Shown here piece after piece: positions 29,442 to 37,498 of a DNA stretch of 64,000 nt. The translations under genes and the position numbers were made by a program. This DNA is from Cytophagales bacterium (GTDB lineage Bacteria > Bacteroidota > Bacteroidia > Cytophagales > Spirosomataceae): NCBI GenBank assembly GCA_013298125.1, contig JAAFJP010000031.1, forward strand, positions 1 through 64,000, written 5' to 3'. The first letter of the stretch is position 1. Every line of letters starts with the position of its first letter. The notes below the pieces were generated by a model. It had not been told where the DNA came from. It ran no database searches and worked only from the letters and a program-made list of their open reading frames with translations.

Positions 29442-29449
29442 TACGTTTG
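29442..29449 (+). promoter_or_regulatory. Possible -7 box of the eCIS operon
   Basis: TACGTTTG fits the TAnnTTTG consensus and lies 29 bases before the first eCIS gene. The preceding 50 bases are AT-rich but show no clear -33 TTG, so the promoter is tentative. Confidence 0.4.
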
Positions 29450-29478
29450 TCAGGAATTAGCAAAGTCCATACAAGTCA

Positions 29479-30084
29479 ATGATACGTATTGCTCTAACTT
29501 TCTTAAAGAATTATCTAAAAGGTGTTCCGTCGAACCCTAATGGAAATGCTGAACTTTTTACGGGAGTAGAGATTATCAATAGTTATTTACCAAGTAAAAC
29601 TAATAATCCAGTTGGAGAGGGTAACAAAATTTATATCACTCTCTTAAATATTGAAGAAGAACGAACTTCCAAAACTCCATATCGATATGAAAAAGTAGGA
29701 ATCGAAAATCCTGCCAAATTTAAACTCCTAAATCCTGAACTATCGTTAAATCTCTACGTAATGATTAGTGGCACTGGTGATTATGACGAAGCCTTGAAAA
29801 ATATATCAAAAGTAATAACCGTATTTGCCAATAAGAATGATTTTAAATCAGCTGAGATTAATGCCCAGTTAGAGTCTCCAGATGATAAAAATAAAATAGA
29901 AGAACTTTGGTTAGATATTCAGAATATTTCGCTCGACCAAAGTAATAACCTTTGGCAGGCTTTGGCAAATAATATTTTACCTCACATTATCTATAAAATT
30001 CGGACGATTGCGATTATTCCTGATTTGGCAATTGGTGGGGCTATCGAGACAAGGACTTTGGAATTGGAGGTTCAACATAAATGA
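29479..30084 (+). CDS. eCIS tail-terminator/cap protein (DUF4255, Afp16/Pvc16-like)
   Basis: The 201-residue protein matches the DUF4255 / Pvc16 N-terminal-domain family. Shared features are an N-terminal helix (IALTFLKNYL), a central INSYLPSKTNN loop, the segment GEGNKIYITLLNIEEERTSKT and the strand LNLYVMISGTGDYDEALKNIS. Afp16/Pvc16 caps the tube-sheath complex and fixes its length. Here it opens the operon instead of closing it as in Afp/PVC, and it overlaps the next gene by four bases (ATGA). Confidence 0.88.
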   Translation: MIRIALTFLKNYLKGVPSNPNGNAELFTGVEIINSYLPSKTNNPVGEGNKIYITLLNIEEERTSKTPYRYEKVGIENPAKFKLLNPELSLNLYVMISGTGDYDEALKNISKVITVFANKNDFKSAEINAQLESPDDKNKIEELWLDIQNISLDQSNNLWQALANNILPHIIYKIRTIAIIPDLAIGGAIETRTLELEVQHK

Positions 30085-30827
30085 AAACTACCACTCGTCG
30101 ATTTTTGAGGGTATTAATTGATAAGCCCGATAAATTAAAAGCAGCTTTACAAGTGCTTGAATCCAGTAAAAAAATACTGTCAGACACAGGATTGATAGCA
30201 AAACAGGACGAAGATAATCTTGGCGAATTAGAAATTTATTATCAAGGTTTGGAAGATAAATTGAAAATAAAACCTTTTCCTAAACTCTCAGTAGGTCAAT
30301 CGTTCTTTGTCGGGTTAATCATAGATAGCACAAAGTTGGGTTTCAAAAATAACATTAAACCACAAAAGGGTCAAATAGCCCTTTTGGAGACAGATGGCAA
30401 CGAAGCTGCCCCTGAAAATGGAGAAAAAGTATTTGAATTGAAAAATGCGGAAACCCTTTCGGTTCGCAAGACCTTGACCCTTTTTAACTATGAAAAACCT
30501 AATTTTGGTACTATCCAAAAGATAAAAATCCTTGATTCTACCGAGCAAGTAATCTTAGAAACACTGGTGGCTATCCAACAAGAAAATGGAATCAAAAGGC
30601 TGAATTTTTCTTTCGATTTTAGTAACTATCCTACGGGAGTTTACCGCTTTATGATGGAAGGTGATGTAGCCTTATCGGAAAGATTTATTGTCGATAGACA
30701 TAGTGAATTAACAGGATTTATAGCATTGATAAAAGTAAAATACGATGATAACACACTGAAATACAACACATTAAAACCTTTTAACAAAGACCACTTCATA
30801 AACCTGAAAATTATAACATTAGCATAA
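30081..30827 (+). CDS. eCIS-associated protein of unknown function, possible cap adaptor
   Basis: The 248-residue product has no signal peptide and no recognised motif. It is predicted mixed helix (about 1-55) and then beta-rich, with a YPTGVYRFMMEGD strand pair near 205. It is translationally coupled to the DUF4255 cap gene by an ATGA overlap, and the sheath gene follows 71 bases later. That position suggests it acts at the cap or distal end. The Bacteroidota AlgoCIS particle is described as having an extra cap-adaptor protein, and this is a candidate analogue. That link is inference from gene order only. Confidence 0.55.
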   Translation: MKTTTRRFLRVLIDKPDKLKAALQVLESSKKILSDTGLIAKQDEDNLGELEIYYQGLEDKLKIKPFPKLSVGQSFFVGLIIDSTKLGFKNNIKPQKGQIALLETDGNEAAPENGEKVFELKNAETLSVRKTLTLFNYEKPNFGTIQKIKILDSTEQVILETLVAIQQENGIKRLNFSFDFSNYPTGVYRFMMEGDVALSERFIVDRHSELTGFIALIKVKYDDNTLKYNTLKPFNKDHFINLKIITLA

Positions 30828-30898
30828 AGTTGTAAAAATGGAGAGTTCATATTTACTAAACGTCATTTAACAAAAACTATCCCCCAATATCATAAATC

Positions 30899-32767
30899 AT
30901 GGCAGTATCATACAAAGTACCTGGTGTTTATGTTGAAGAAATTTCAAAATTCCCACCCTCAATCGCCGAAGTAGAAACGGCAATACCTGCGTTCATAGGT
31001 CATACCCAGAAGTTTGAAAAAGATGGACAAAGTTTAAAAGAAATGCCTACTAAAATCAAGTCAATGCTTGAATTTGAGTTGTATTTTGGAGGAAGTGCAG
31101 GTTTTAAAATTACAGGAGTGAATGCTAACTCTGTAACAGAAGGAGCAAAGAACGTTAAAGTTGAACCAACTTACTACCTCTATGACTCTTTGCAGTTATA
31201 TTTTGCCAATGGAGGTGGAGATTGTTATATCGTGTCTGTAGGAACGTATAGCGACACCGTTAATGAAGATATACTCATAAAAGGTGTTGATGCCCTTGCC
31301 ATTTATGACGAGCCAACAATCATTCTTTTTCCAGATGCTGTTCTATTGAATGACAACGCCAAAATAGCCAAAGTACAACAATACGCCATTAAGCAATGTG
31401 CTTCTTTGATGGATAGAGTTACGATTTTAGATTTACTAAAATCGGATGAAGAAGACGGTGGAGCAAAGTTTAGAGACAATATCGGCATGACAGACCTTAA
31501 ATATGCAGCCGCCTATATGCCTTGGATTAAAGCCAGTTTATCCAAAAAAATAACCTTGGGGCAGATTGAAGGTTTTGATTTGAAAACTGTTACTGTGCCT
31601 GTAAATGTAGGTTCTGAGGGTTCTCCTGTACAGATTAACGATTATATTACGAAATATACAAACTTGATAGCGGATGTTAAAAAGGTAGAGAAAGAGAATG
31701 CGAAATTGAAGATTGAAGGTAGCTTTCTGGCTAAATATTTAGATATATTAAAATCTGGTGCGGCTGCAAAACCAATTAAAGCCATTGAATGGGTGTATAA
31801 AATTGTTGAAAAAATAGAGGAATATTATGGAGGGGATGATGCTAAAAATCTTAAAAATACTGATTATCAAGCGTTTATAACTAACAATATTATTCCTATT
31901 ATTGATGAATCAGTGGCTTCAATTATCGTAAAAGTTGAAACAGTAAAACCTGCTCATGATGTTGTTCGTTGGGCAAAAGTTGAAGCTGCAATCGTATTGG
32001 CAGGTACAGCACCAACAGAGGTATTTTGTAATTCCCTAATAACCAACGGCACCCTCGAAACCATCTTCAACGCCCTTGCTTTAATGGAATCGGGCATGGC
32101 TCAGTCTATCAATAATTACGAGCAAACTTTGGTTAACAACGTGCCATTTTACAAAAGTTTATTACAGGCTTTGAATAACAAAATGTGTGAACTTCCGCCT
32201 TCTGGGGCTATTGCAGGGCTTTATTGTGCTACTGATAATGCTCGTGGAGTCTGGAAAGCCCCCGCCAATATCAGCATCAGTGCGGTCAGTGGCGTTACGA
32301 AACAGTTTACGCAGTCAGCACTTGGAGCGTTTAATATTGATGTAAACGCAGGAAAATCTATCAATATCATTCGACCAATAACGGGTCAGGGAACGATGGT
32401 GATGGGGGCAAGAACCCTTGCGGGTAACGACAACGAATGGCGTTATGTACCTGTGCGGAGATTCTTCAATTTTGTAGAAGAAAGTACTAAAAAATCTACT
32501 CAATGGGCTGTTTTTGAACCAAATGATGCCAATCTGTGGCTAAAAGTCAAAAACATGATTGAGAATTTCTTGTATAATCTATGGCGTAGAGGAGCATTGG
32601 CAGGAGCAAAACCCGAACACGCCTATTATGTACGCTGTGGATTAGGACTCACGATGACGGCTCAGGATATTCTCGAAGGAAAAATGAACGTAGAAATCGG
32701 AATGGCTGCCGTTCGTCCCGCTGAATTTATCGTGCTTAGATTCTCTCATAAATTACAAGAATCGTAA
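30899..32767 (+). CDS. Contractile tail sheath protein (Afp2-4/Pvc2-4-like)
   Basis: Sheath subunit that surrounds the tube and contracts to drive it forward. The 622 residues begin with the sheath signature YKVPGVYVEEISKFPPSIAEV and AIPAFIGHT. The C-terminal handshake domain runs VRRFFNFVEESTKKSTQWAVFEPN... to RPAEFIVLRFSHKLQES. Between the YMPWIKASLSKK region (about 207) and PFYKSLLQALN (about 420) lies a long, mostly helical, lysine- and glutamate-rich insertion. This is the most variable part of sheaths and likely surface-exposed. There is only one sheath gene, whereas Afp and PVC have three. A palindromic repeat follows the gene. Confidence 0.95.
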   Translation: MAVSYKVPGVYVEEISKFPPSIAEVETAIPAFIGHTQKFEKDGQSLKEMPTKIKSMLEFELYFGGSAGFKITGVNANSVTEGAKNVKVEPTYYLYDSLQLYFANGGGDCYIVSVGTYSDTVNEDILIKGVDALAIYDEPTIILFPDAVLLNDNAKIAKVQQYAIKQCASLMDRVTILDLLKSDEEDGGAKFRDNIGMTDLKYAAAYMPWIKASLSKKITLGQIEGFDLKTVTVPVNVGSEGSPVQINDYITKYTNLIADVKKVEKENAKLKIEGSFLAKYLDILKSGAAAKPIKAIEWVYKIVEKIEEYYGGDDAKNLKNTDYQAFITNNIIPIIDESVASIIVKVETVKPAHDVVRWAKVEAAIVLAGTAPTEVFCNSLITNGTLETIFNALALMESGMAQSINNYEQTLVNNVPFYKSLLQALNNKMCELPPSGAIAGLYCATDNARGVWKAPANISISAVSGVTKQFTQSALGAFNIDVNAGKSINIIRPITGQGTMVMGARTLAGNDNEWRYVPVRRFFNFVEESTKKSTQWAVFEPNDANLWLKVKNMIENFLYNLWRRGALAGAKPEHAYYVRCGLGLTMTAQDILEGKMNVEIGMAAVRPAEFIVLRFSHKLQES

Positions 32768-32769
32768 AT

Positions 32770-32838
32770 AGTAGGCAGTATTTAGTTAGCAGTATTCAGT
32801 TTTAGAAAATTATATTTATTTTTCATTTACTGCCTACT
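32770..32838. repeat. GTAGGCAGT-type palindrome between sheath and tube genes
   Basis: Perfect 11-base arms AGTAGGCAGTA (32770-32780) and TACTGCCTACT (32828-32838) lie within a longer imperfect palindrome covering most of 32768-32870. The mRNA would form a stem-loop just after the sheath stop codon. There is no T-run, so it is not an obvious terminator. Confidence 0.75.
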
Positions 32839-32902
32839 GAATACTAAATTTTACCGAATACTTAGTATTAAAAAATCTCCCAATTAAATTCCTAAAAATA
32901 TC

Positions 32903-33337
32903 ATGGCAACAAAATATCCATTTCCAAAATCTCACTTTCGAGTGGATTGGGCAGGTACAAATATTGGTTTTAGTGAAGTAACAGGTTTGAACGTTGAGCA
33001 AACCGTCATCGAATACAGAGAAGGTTCAAGCCCTGACTTTTCGATGATAAAAATGCCTGGAATACGCAAATTTGGTAATATCAGTCTCAAAAGAGGTATG
33101 ACTAAAAGCGATAATGAGTTTTTTCAGTGGCTCAATACCACGGCTCTGAATACCGTCGAACGACGAGATTTGACGATTTCTTTGCTCAATCAAGCCCATG
33201 AGCCAGTGGTAGCTTGGAAGGTGAAAAATGCTTGGCCCAGCAAAGTAGATTTTGGTAGCTTAGATGCCAAAAGCAATGACGTAGCCATCGAAACGCTTGA
33301 ATTAGCCAATGAAGGAATCACCGTTGAATTCTTATAA
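32903..33337 (+). CDS. Contractile injection tube protein (Afp1/Pvc1-like)
   Basis: The 144-residue protein belongs to the gp19-like phage tail tube family. It has FPKSHFRVDWAGTNIGFSEVTGL at the N-terminus, then MPGIRKFGNISLKRGM, and ends IETLELANEGITVEFL. It would form the hexameric rings of the inner tube, through which cargo travels. It lies immediately before a second, slightly longer tube paralogue (2-base gap). Confidence 0.93.
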   Translation: MATKYPFPKSHFRVDWAGTNIGFSEVTGLNVEQTVIEYREGSSPDFSMIKMPGIRKFGNISLKRGMTKSDNEFFQWLNTTALNTVERRDLTISLLNQAHEPVVAWKVKNAWPSKVDFGSLDAKSNDVAIETLELANEGITVEFL

Positions 33338-33339
33338 TC

Positions 33340-33798
33340 ATGGCAGTATTTAGTCCATATCCAGCCGTAGGGTTTCATTTTTCGGTTAATTTCTTAGGCA
33401 TTCCAGGGTTTGTGCTTGATACAAAATTCATGGAGGTAACAGGGCTAACGACTGAATTGGAATTTGAAAACCTCGTGGAAGCGGGCAATAACCGCTTTAC
33501 GCATAGGCTTCCGACTCGTACAAAATTTGGAAATTTAATCCTCAAACGTGGTACGCCCACGACGGGTTTATCGCCTTTGGTGGCTTGGGCGAATGCTTCG
33601 ATTTATTTTATGGAGATATTACCGATAGAAATTCAAGTGATTTTATTGAACGAAAATCATATTCCTTTGAAGGCATGGAATTTTTCAAAAGCCTATCCCG
33701 TAAAGATTGATTATGCAGGATTGAATGCCAAAGAAAGCCAAATCGTGATAGAAACCCTTGAATTAGCGTATCAGTTTTCAACGCCCATGACGCTTTGA
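33340..33798 (+). CDS. Contractile injection tube protein, second paralogue (Afp5/Pvc5-like)
   Basis: The 152-residue gp19-like tube protein is related to its upstream neighbour (FHFSVNFLGIPGF, VTGLTTELEFENL, FGNLILKRGTP, ESQIVIETLELAYQF). In Afp/PVC the Afp5-type subunit makes the first tube ring that contacts the baseplate spike. The gene pair and order here suggest the same role. The assignment of which paralogue is bulk tube and which is initiator rests on order and sequence resemblance. Confidence 0.88.
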   Translation: MAVFSPYPAVGFHFSVNFLGIPGFVLDTKFMEVTGLTTELEFENLVEAGNNRFTHRLPTRTKFGNLILKRGTPTTGLSPLVAWANASIYFMEILPIEIQVILLNENHIPLKAWNFSKAYPVKIDYAGLNAKESQIVIETLELAYQFSTPMTL

Positions 33799-33819
33799 TT
33801 AAGAAAATAAGTATTCAGT

Positions 33820-33930
33820 AAAATAGTTGGCAGTTGGCAGTAATAAAAAATGTAATGAATTGATTATGAGAATATTAAATTAAAATTCGTCAGTACAAAA
33901 TACTGCAAACTAAATACTGCCAACTATTTT
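33820..33930. repeat. Palindromic repeat between tube and DUF5908 genes
   Basis: Perfect 15-base arms AAAATAGTTGGCAGT (33820-33834) and ACTGCCAACTATTTT (33916-33930) enclose about 80 AT-rich bases. It belongs to the same family as the elements after the sheath and spike genes. The stem would sit in the polycistronic mRNA right after the tube genes. Confidence 0.8.
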
Positions 33931-33940
33931 GACTAAAATA

Positions 33941-34096
33941 ATGCCCGTAGAAATTAGAGAAATAATCATCAAAGCGAGTATTGAGAACAAAGCAACTGTT
34001 CCTGTACAACAATCCTCCATCGACCTCGGGGCGGTTGATGCTGAACTGTTATTGAGCCAATTATCCAAAAGAAATAAAAACAAAAACGAAAGATGA
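33941..34096 (+). CDS. DUF5908 small eCIS protein (Afp6/Pvc6-like)
   Basis: The 51-residue ORF starts MPVEIREIIIKASI, the characteristic opening of DUF5908 proteins, which are short and found almost only in contractile injection loci. It ends in a basic tail (SKRNKNKNER). It overlaps the next gene by four bases (ATGA) and sits exactly at the Afp6/Pvc6 position. The function of this family is unknown. Confidence 0.85.
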   Translation: MPVEIREIIIKASIENKATVPVQQSSIDLGAVDAELLLSQLSKRNKNKNER

Positions 34097-34806
34097 GCTT
34101 CTTAGATACAGTTATTGGCAAAGTACAAAAGCTAAAATTTCAGGCTTATACAGACAAAGACTTCAAAACGAAGAGAAGAGGTGAGCCTTTTGAAGAGCCT
34201 TTTGAAGTTCAGTATAATCCAGCTGAATTCAGTGTGTCGTACGGGACTGATTATGAGGAAGATAAGACGACAGAGGTTTCTAAAAATGAATTGAAACCCA
34301 AAAAATTAAAATATCCAGAGGTATCATTTGATTTTGTTTTGGATGGTACAGGAGTGAATACCTCTTTTACGGATGGCTTCAAAAAAAAGGATGTCATGGC
34401 ACTTGTCAATGAGTTTAAAGATTTGTGTTTTATCCCAAATCCAGATACGCATCAACCCAACTATGTGATGATTATCTACGGAGAACTGTTGTATAAGACT
34501 GTTTTTAAATCAATTGATGTAAAATTTACGCTATTCAAAAATGATGGAACTCCGTTACGGGCAAAGGTTAATGCCAAATTTTTGACCATTACCGATACGG
34601 ATATTTCGAGCGTAATGAAAAATTTTAATTCGCCCGACGTAACCCACAAAAGAATTGTAAATGACCATGAAAGTTTGATTATGATGTCGAATAATATTTA
34701 TGAAAGAAATGATTTGTATCAAGAAGTAGCCAGATTCAACGGATTGAACACATTTAGAAGAGTGCTAACGGGTACAGAACTATTTTTCCCTTCGGTTGAA
34801 AAGTAA
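34093..34806 (+). CDS. CIS tube-initiator/LysM baseplate protein (Afp7/Pvc7-like)
   Basis: The 237-residue protein has the CIS_tube N-terminal domain (PFEVQYNPAEFSVSYG, about 31-46). A compact C-terminal LysM-like segment (NNIYERNDLYQEVARFNGL...GTELFFP) resembles phage gp53/LysM hub adaptors. In PVC-type particles this protein links the first tube ring to the spike. It is coupled to the DUF5908 gene by overlap and followed by a short repeat fragment (34807-34887) before the spike gene. Confidence 0.88.
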   Translation: MSFLDTVIGKVQKLKFQAYTDKDFKTKRRGEPFEEPFEVQYNPAEFSVSYGTDYEEDKTTEVSKNELKPKKLKYPEVSFDFVLDGTGVNTSFTDGFKKKDVMALVNEFKDLCFIPNPDTHQPNYVMIIYGELLYKTVFKSIDVKFTLFKNDGTPLRAKVNAKFLTITDTDISSVMKNFNSPDVTHKRIVNDHESLIMMSNNIYERNDLYQEVARFNGLNTFRRVLTGTELFFPSVEK

Positions 34807-34887
34807 GATTGGCTGTTGGCAATTAGCTATCGGCTATCAGCTTGAACACAAGATGAAAAATCTAAAACTAAACCTTCATTAAAAGCA

Positions 34888-36630
34888 ATGCTACAACCCA
34901 ATGCTAACCTCAAAAGCACCTCATTACCCAGTTTTACAATCCTGAGTAGTGGTATAGCCTTGGACACTTCTCAGGTTATTAGCATACGAGTATCAACCGA
35001 AATAGGAAGAATACCAGATGCTGAAATTATTTTGAGCGACGGAAATGTGGCAAAACAAACCTTTGAAGTAAGCACCAAGAATGATTTTATCCCTGGCAAT
35101 GAACTTGAAATTAAAGTTGGTTATCATCAAAAAAACAACAGCATTTTCAAAGGAAACATCATCAAACATGGAATTAGGACATCATCAGGGCAAAATTCAA
35201 CCCTCACTGTCGAACTCAAAAATGCTATTTACAAGGCTACTCTTCAACGTAAAAATGGAGTATTTCTAAAAAGTAAAGACGGTGATACAATTGATGCCAT
35301 TTTAGGGAAATACGGCATCCAGAAATCAGTCGAAACGACCCAGTTGGAACATCAGCAAATGATACAAATGAATAGTTCGGATTGGGATTTTGTCAATATG
35401 AGAGCCGAGGCAAACAATTTATTAGTATTACCAAAACTATCCAAAATTGAAGTAAAAAAGCCCGAAACAGGTATCGAAAAAATAGAATTATCCTACGGAA
35501 AATCAATCATTGATGTGGATTTAGAAATAGATAATCGTGTTGATTTTGAGGACTTTACCGCCAAAACATGGAATCCAGCGGAGCAAAAATTTGTCGAGTC
35601 AAATCCTACCATAGCGGGATTAACGGAGATAGGGAATTTGTCAGCAAGTGCATTATCCTCTAAGGCAAAACACCCTAAGTTTTTATTTAACAACGGTGCA
35701 ACGCTGAAAGCCAATGAAATAGTAGGCGTACTGAATGCTCAAAAAACCAAAAGTATTTTGAGTAAAATCAGAGGAACAATAAAATGCGAAGGGACAAGTG
35801 AAGTTGAAATTGGAGACACCATAAAACTTTCAGGACTTGGGGATAGATTCAACGGCAAGGCTTATGTAACAGGGGTTTTACACGAAATCTCGGCGGGGCG
35901 TTGGTTTACTACGTTTCAGATGGGGCTGAATCCTGAGAGATTTGTTGATAGATATTCAGATGTTAATGAAAAACCAGCCAGCGGATTATTGCCCGCTGTG
36001 AATGGATTACAAATTGGAAAAGTCTCAAAAATCATTTCTGAGAACGATGAGCCTACTGTTTTAGTAAAAATTCCGATAGCATCAGAAGGTAGTGATGCCG
36101 TTTGGGCGAGAGTAGCCCGATTGGATGCGGGCAATAAAAGAGGCTCAATTTTCCATCCAGAGGAGGGCGATGAAGTAATCTTAGGGTTTATCAACGATGA
36201 CCCCCGCCAAGCCATTATTCTTGGAATGTTGAACAGTAGTAAAAATCCAGTTCCAGAAAAACTAAAAGTTGCCGACAAAAACCCCATTAAAGGTTTTGTA
36301 ACCCGAAGTGAGTTGAAATTATTGTTTGATGACGATAAGAAAATATTAACAATTGAAACCCCAAAAGGTAAAATAGAGATAGATGATGATAAAAAAACGA
36401 TTATCATCAAAGACGATTCAAATAAAAACACCATCACTTTGTCGGACAAAGGTATTGCCATTGAATGCGAAAAAGACCTGAGTATTTCTGCCAAAGGAGA
36501 TATAAAAATTGAAGGGAAAAAGGTAGAAATCAAAGCAAAAAGTAGCTTTTCGGCAGAGGGTTCAAGTGGGGCAAGTATCAAGTCGAATGGAACAACAGAC
36601 GTAAAAGGAAGTCTGGTCAATATCAATTAA
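34888..36630 (+). CDS. VgrG-like central spike protein (Afp8/Pvc8-like)
   Basis: The 580-residue trimeric spike combines a gp27-like hub (about 1-360) with a gp5-type OB fold (about 370-450, with VKIPIASEGSDAVWARV, FHPEEGDEVILGF and ILGML). A C-terminal repeat-rich beta-prism (about 470-580) shows repeats such as KGKIEIDDDKKTI, GDIKIEGKKVEIKAK and SNGTTDVKGSLVNIN. It pierces the target envelope, topped by the PAAR protein encoded next. No extra effector domain is attached. Confidence 0.93.
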   Translation: MLQPNANLKSTSLPSFTILSSGIALDTSQVISIRVSTEIGRIPDAEIILSDGNVAKQTFEVSTKNDFIPGNELEIKVGYHQKNNSIFKGNIIKHGIRTSSGQNSTLTVELKNAIYKATLQRKNGVFLKSKDGDTIDAILGKYGIQKSVETTQLEHQQMIQMNSSDWDFVNMRAEANNLLVLPKLSKIEVKKPETGIEKIELSYGKSIIDVDLEIDNRVDFEDFTAKTWNPAEQKFVESNPTIAGLTEIGNLSASALSSKAKHPKFLFNNGATLKANEIVGVLNAQKTKSILSKIRGTIKCEGTSEVEIGDTIKLSGLGDRFNGKAYVTGVLHEISAGRWFTTFQMGLNPERFVDRYSDVNEKPASGLLPAVNGLQIGKVSKIISENDEPTVLVKIPIASEGSDAVWARVARLDAGNKRGSIFHPEEGDEVILGFINDDPRQAIILGMLNSSKNPVPEKLKVADKNPIKGFVTRSELKLLFDDDKKILTIETPKGKIEIDDDKKTIIIKDDSNKNTITLSDKGIAIECEKDLSISAKGDIKIEGKKVEIKAKSSFSAEGSSGASIKSNGTTDVKGSLVNIN

Positions 36631-36637
36631 TTATTCA

Positions 36638-36756
36638 GTCAAAATTAGTTTATAGTAGGCAGTAAAAGAAATGAAAATCACATAATCCATTGATAATGAA
36701 CATATTAATTTTTATTATCTAAAACTGGTGACTGTAAACTAAATACTGCCTACTAC
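36638..36756. repeat. GTAGGCAGT-type palindrome between spike and PAAR genes
   Basis: Arms TAGTAGGCAGTA (36653-36664) and TACTGCCTACTA (36744-36755) are perfectly complementary. The left half also closely follows the element at 25671. It fills the gap between the VgrG-like and PAAR genes. Confidence 0.8.
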
Positions 36757-36772
36757 TAAAAATCAACCCATT

Positions 36773-37057
36773 ATGCCATCAGCCGTAAGAGTTGGAGATT
36801 TAACAAATCATGGCGGAACTGTTGTAGGTCCAGGCGTTCCCACGGTTAAAATAGGAGGGATGCCTGCCGCCGTCATGGGTGATAATCACGTATGTGTGAT
36901 TCCGCCCACGCCTGCAACGCCACATCCACCAAGTTCCCCTTTTCCGATGGGGAGCGTTACAGTAAAAATTGGTGGAAAAGGGGCATTACGCAAAACGGAT
37001 GCGTGTATTTGTGGAGCAATGGCTGCCGTGGGTTGCCCAACAGTGAATATTGGTTAA
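36773..37057 (+). CDS. PAAR-domain spike tip protein (Afp10/Pvc10-like)
   Basis: The 94-residue PAAR protein makes the sharp tip of the spike. Features are AVRVGDLTNHGGTVV, VPTVKIGGMPAAVMGD, NHVCVIPP and TDACICGAMAAVGCPTVNIG. The histidines and cysteines can coordinate the metal ion at the tip. The PAAR gene precedes gp25 here, the reverse of the Afp9/Afp10 order. Confidence 0.93.
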   Translation: MPSAVRVGDLTNHGGTVVGPGVPTVKIGGMPAAVMGDNHVCVIPPTPATPHPPSSPFPMGSVTVKIGGKGALRKTDACICGAMAAVGCPTVNIG

Positions 37058-37068
37058 AATATAACATC

Positions 37069-37479
37069 ATGGAAACATTTGGAAATACATTTTTGGGTAG
37101 AGGGTGGGCATTTCCACCTGAGTTTAGCTTGTCTGGGGAAGTCAAAATGCTGTCGAATGAAGAGGATATACAAAACAGTCTGACAGTGCTTTTGTCCACC
37201 CGTGTAGGCGAGCGAATTATGCAACCCACTTTTGGCTGTAATCTGGATATTTTACTTTATGAACCTATTACCCTTACGCTCAAAACCCAAATCAGAGAAT
37301 TGATTTTTACTGCCATTCATGATTTTGAGCCACGAATAAAACCCTTAACCATCACCCTGACGGGGAAAGAAGAAGAGGGAACAATAGAAATAAGTATTGA
37401 TTATGAAGTAAAAGCCACCAATTCCAGATTCAACTTGGTTTATCCATTCTACTTGATTGAAGGTCAGGTAGGCGTTTGA
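37069..37479 (+). CDS. gp25-like baseplate wedge protein (Afp9/Pvc9-like)
   Basis: The 136-residue protein matches the GPW/gp25 family: FLGRGWAFPPEF, EEDIQNSLTVLLSTRVGERIMQPTFGCNLDILLYEP, and a lysozyme-like-fold C-terminal beta region. gp25 starts sheath assembly at the baseplate. The ATG at 37069 is chosen over an upstream in-frame start at 36892. That start would overlap the PAAR gene almost completely and add an unrelated 59-residue tail. Confidence 0.92.
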   Translation: METFGNTFLGRGWAFPPEFSLSGEVKMLSNEEDIQNSLTVLLSTRVGERIMQPTFGCNLDILLYEPITLTLKTQIRELIFTAIHDFEPRIKPLTITLTGKEEEGTIEISIDYEVKATNSRFNLVYPFYLIEGQVGV

Positions 37480-37498
37480 TTTTTTTAAAAAACTCATC

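Noticed and set aside
35916-36626. 236-residue antisense open frame opposite the spike gene
   Set aside because: It is a shadow of the VgrG-like coding sequence; the serine- and phenylalanine-rich product has no recognisable features.
36892-37479. Longer gp25 protein starting at 36892
   Set aside because: The extra 59 residues would be read out of frame through the PAAR gene and resemble nothing in gp25 proteins; ATG 37069 gives the normal family start and length.
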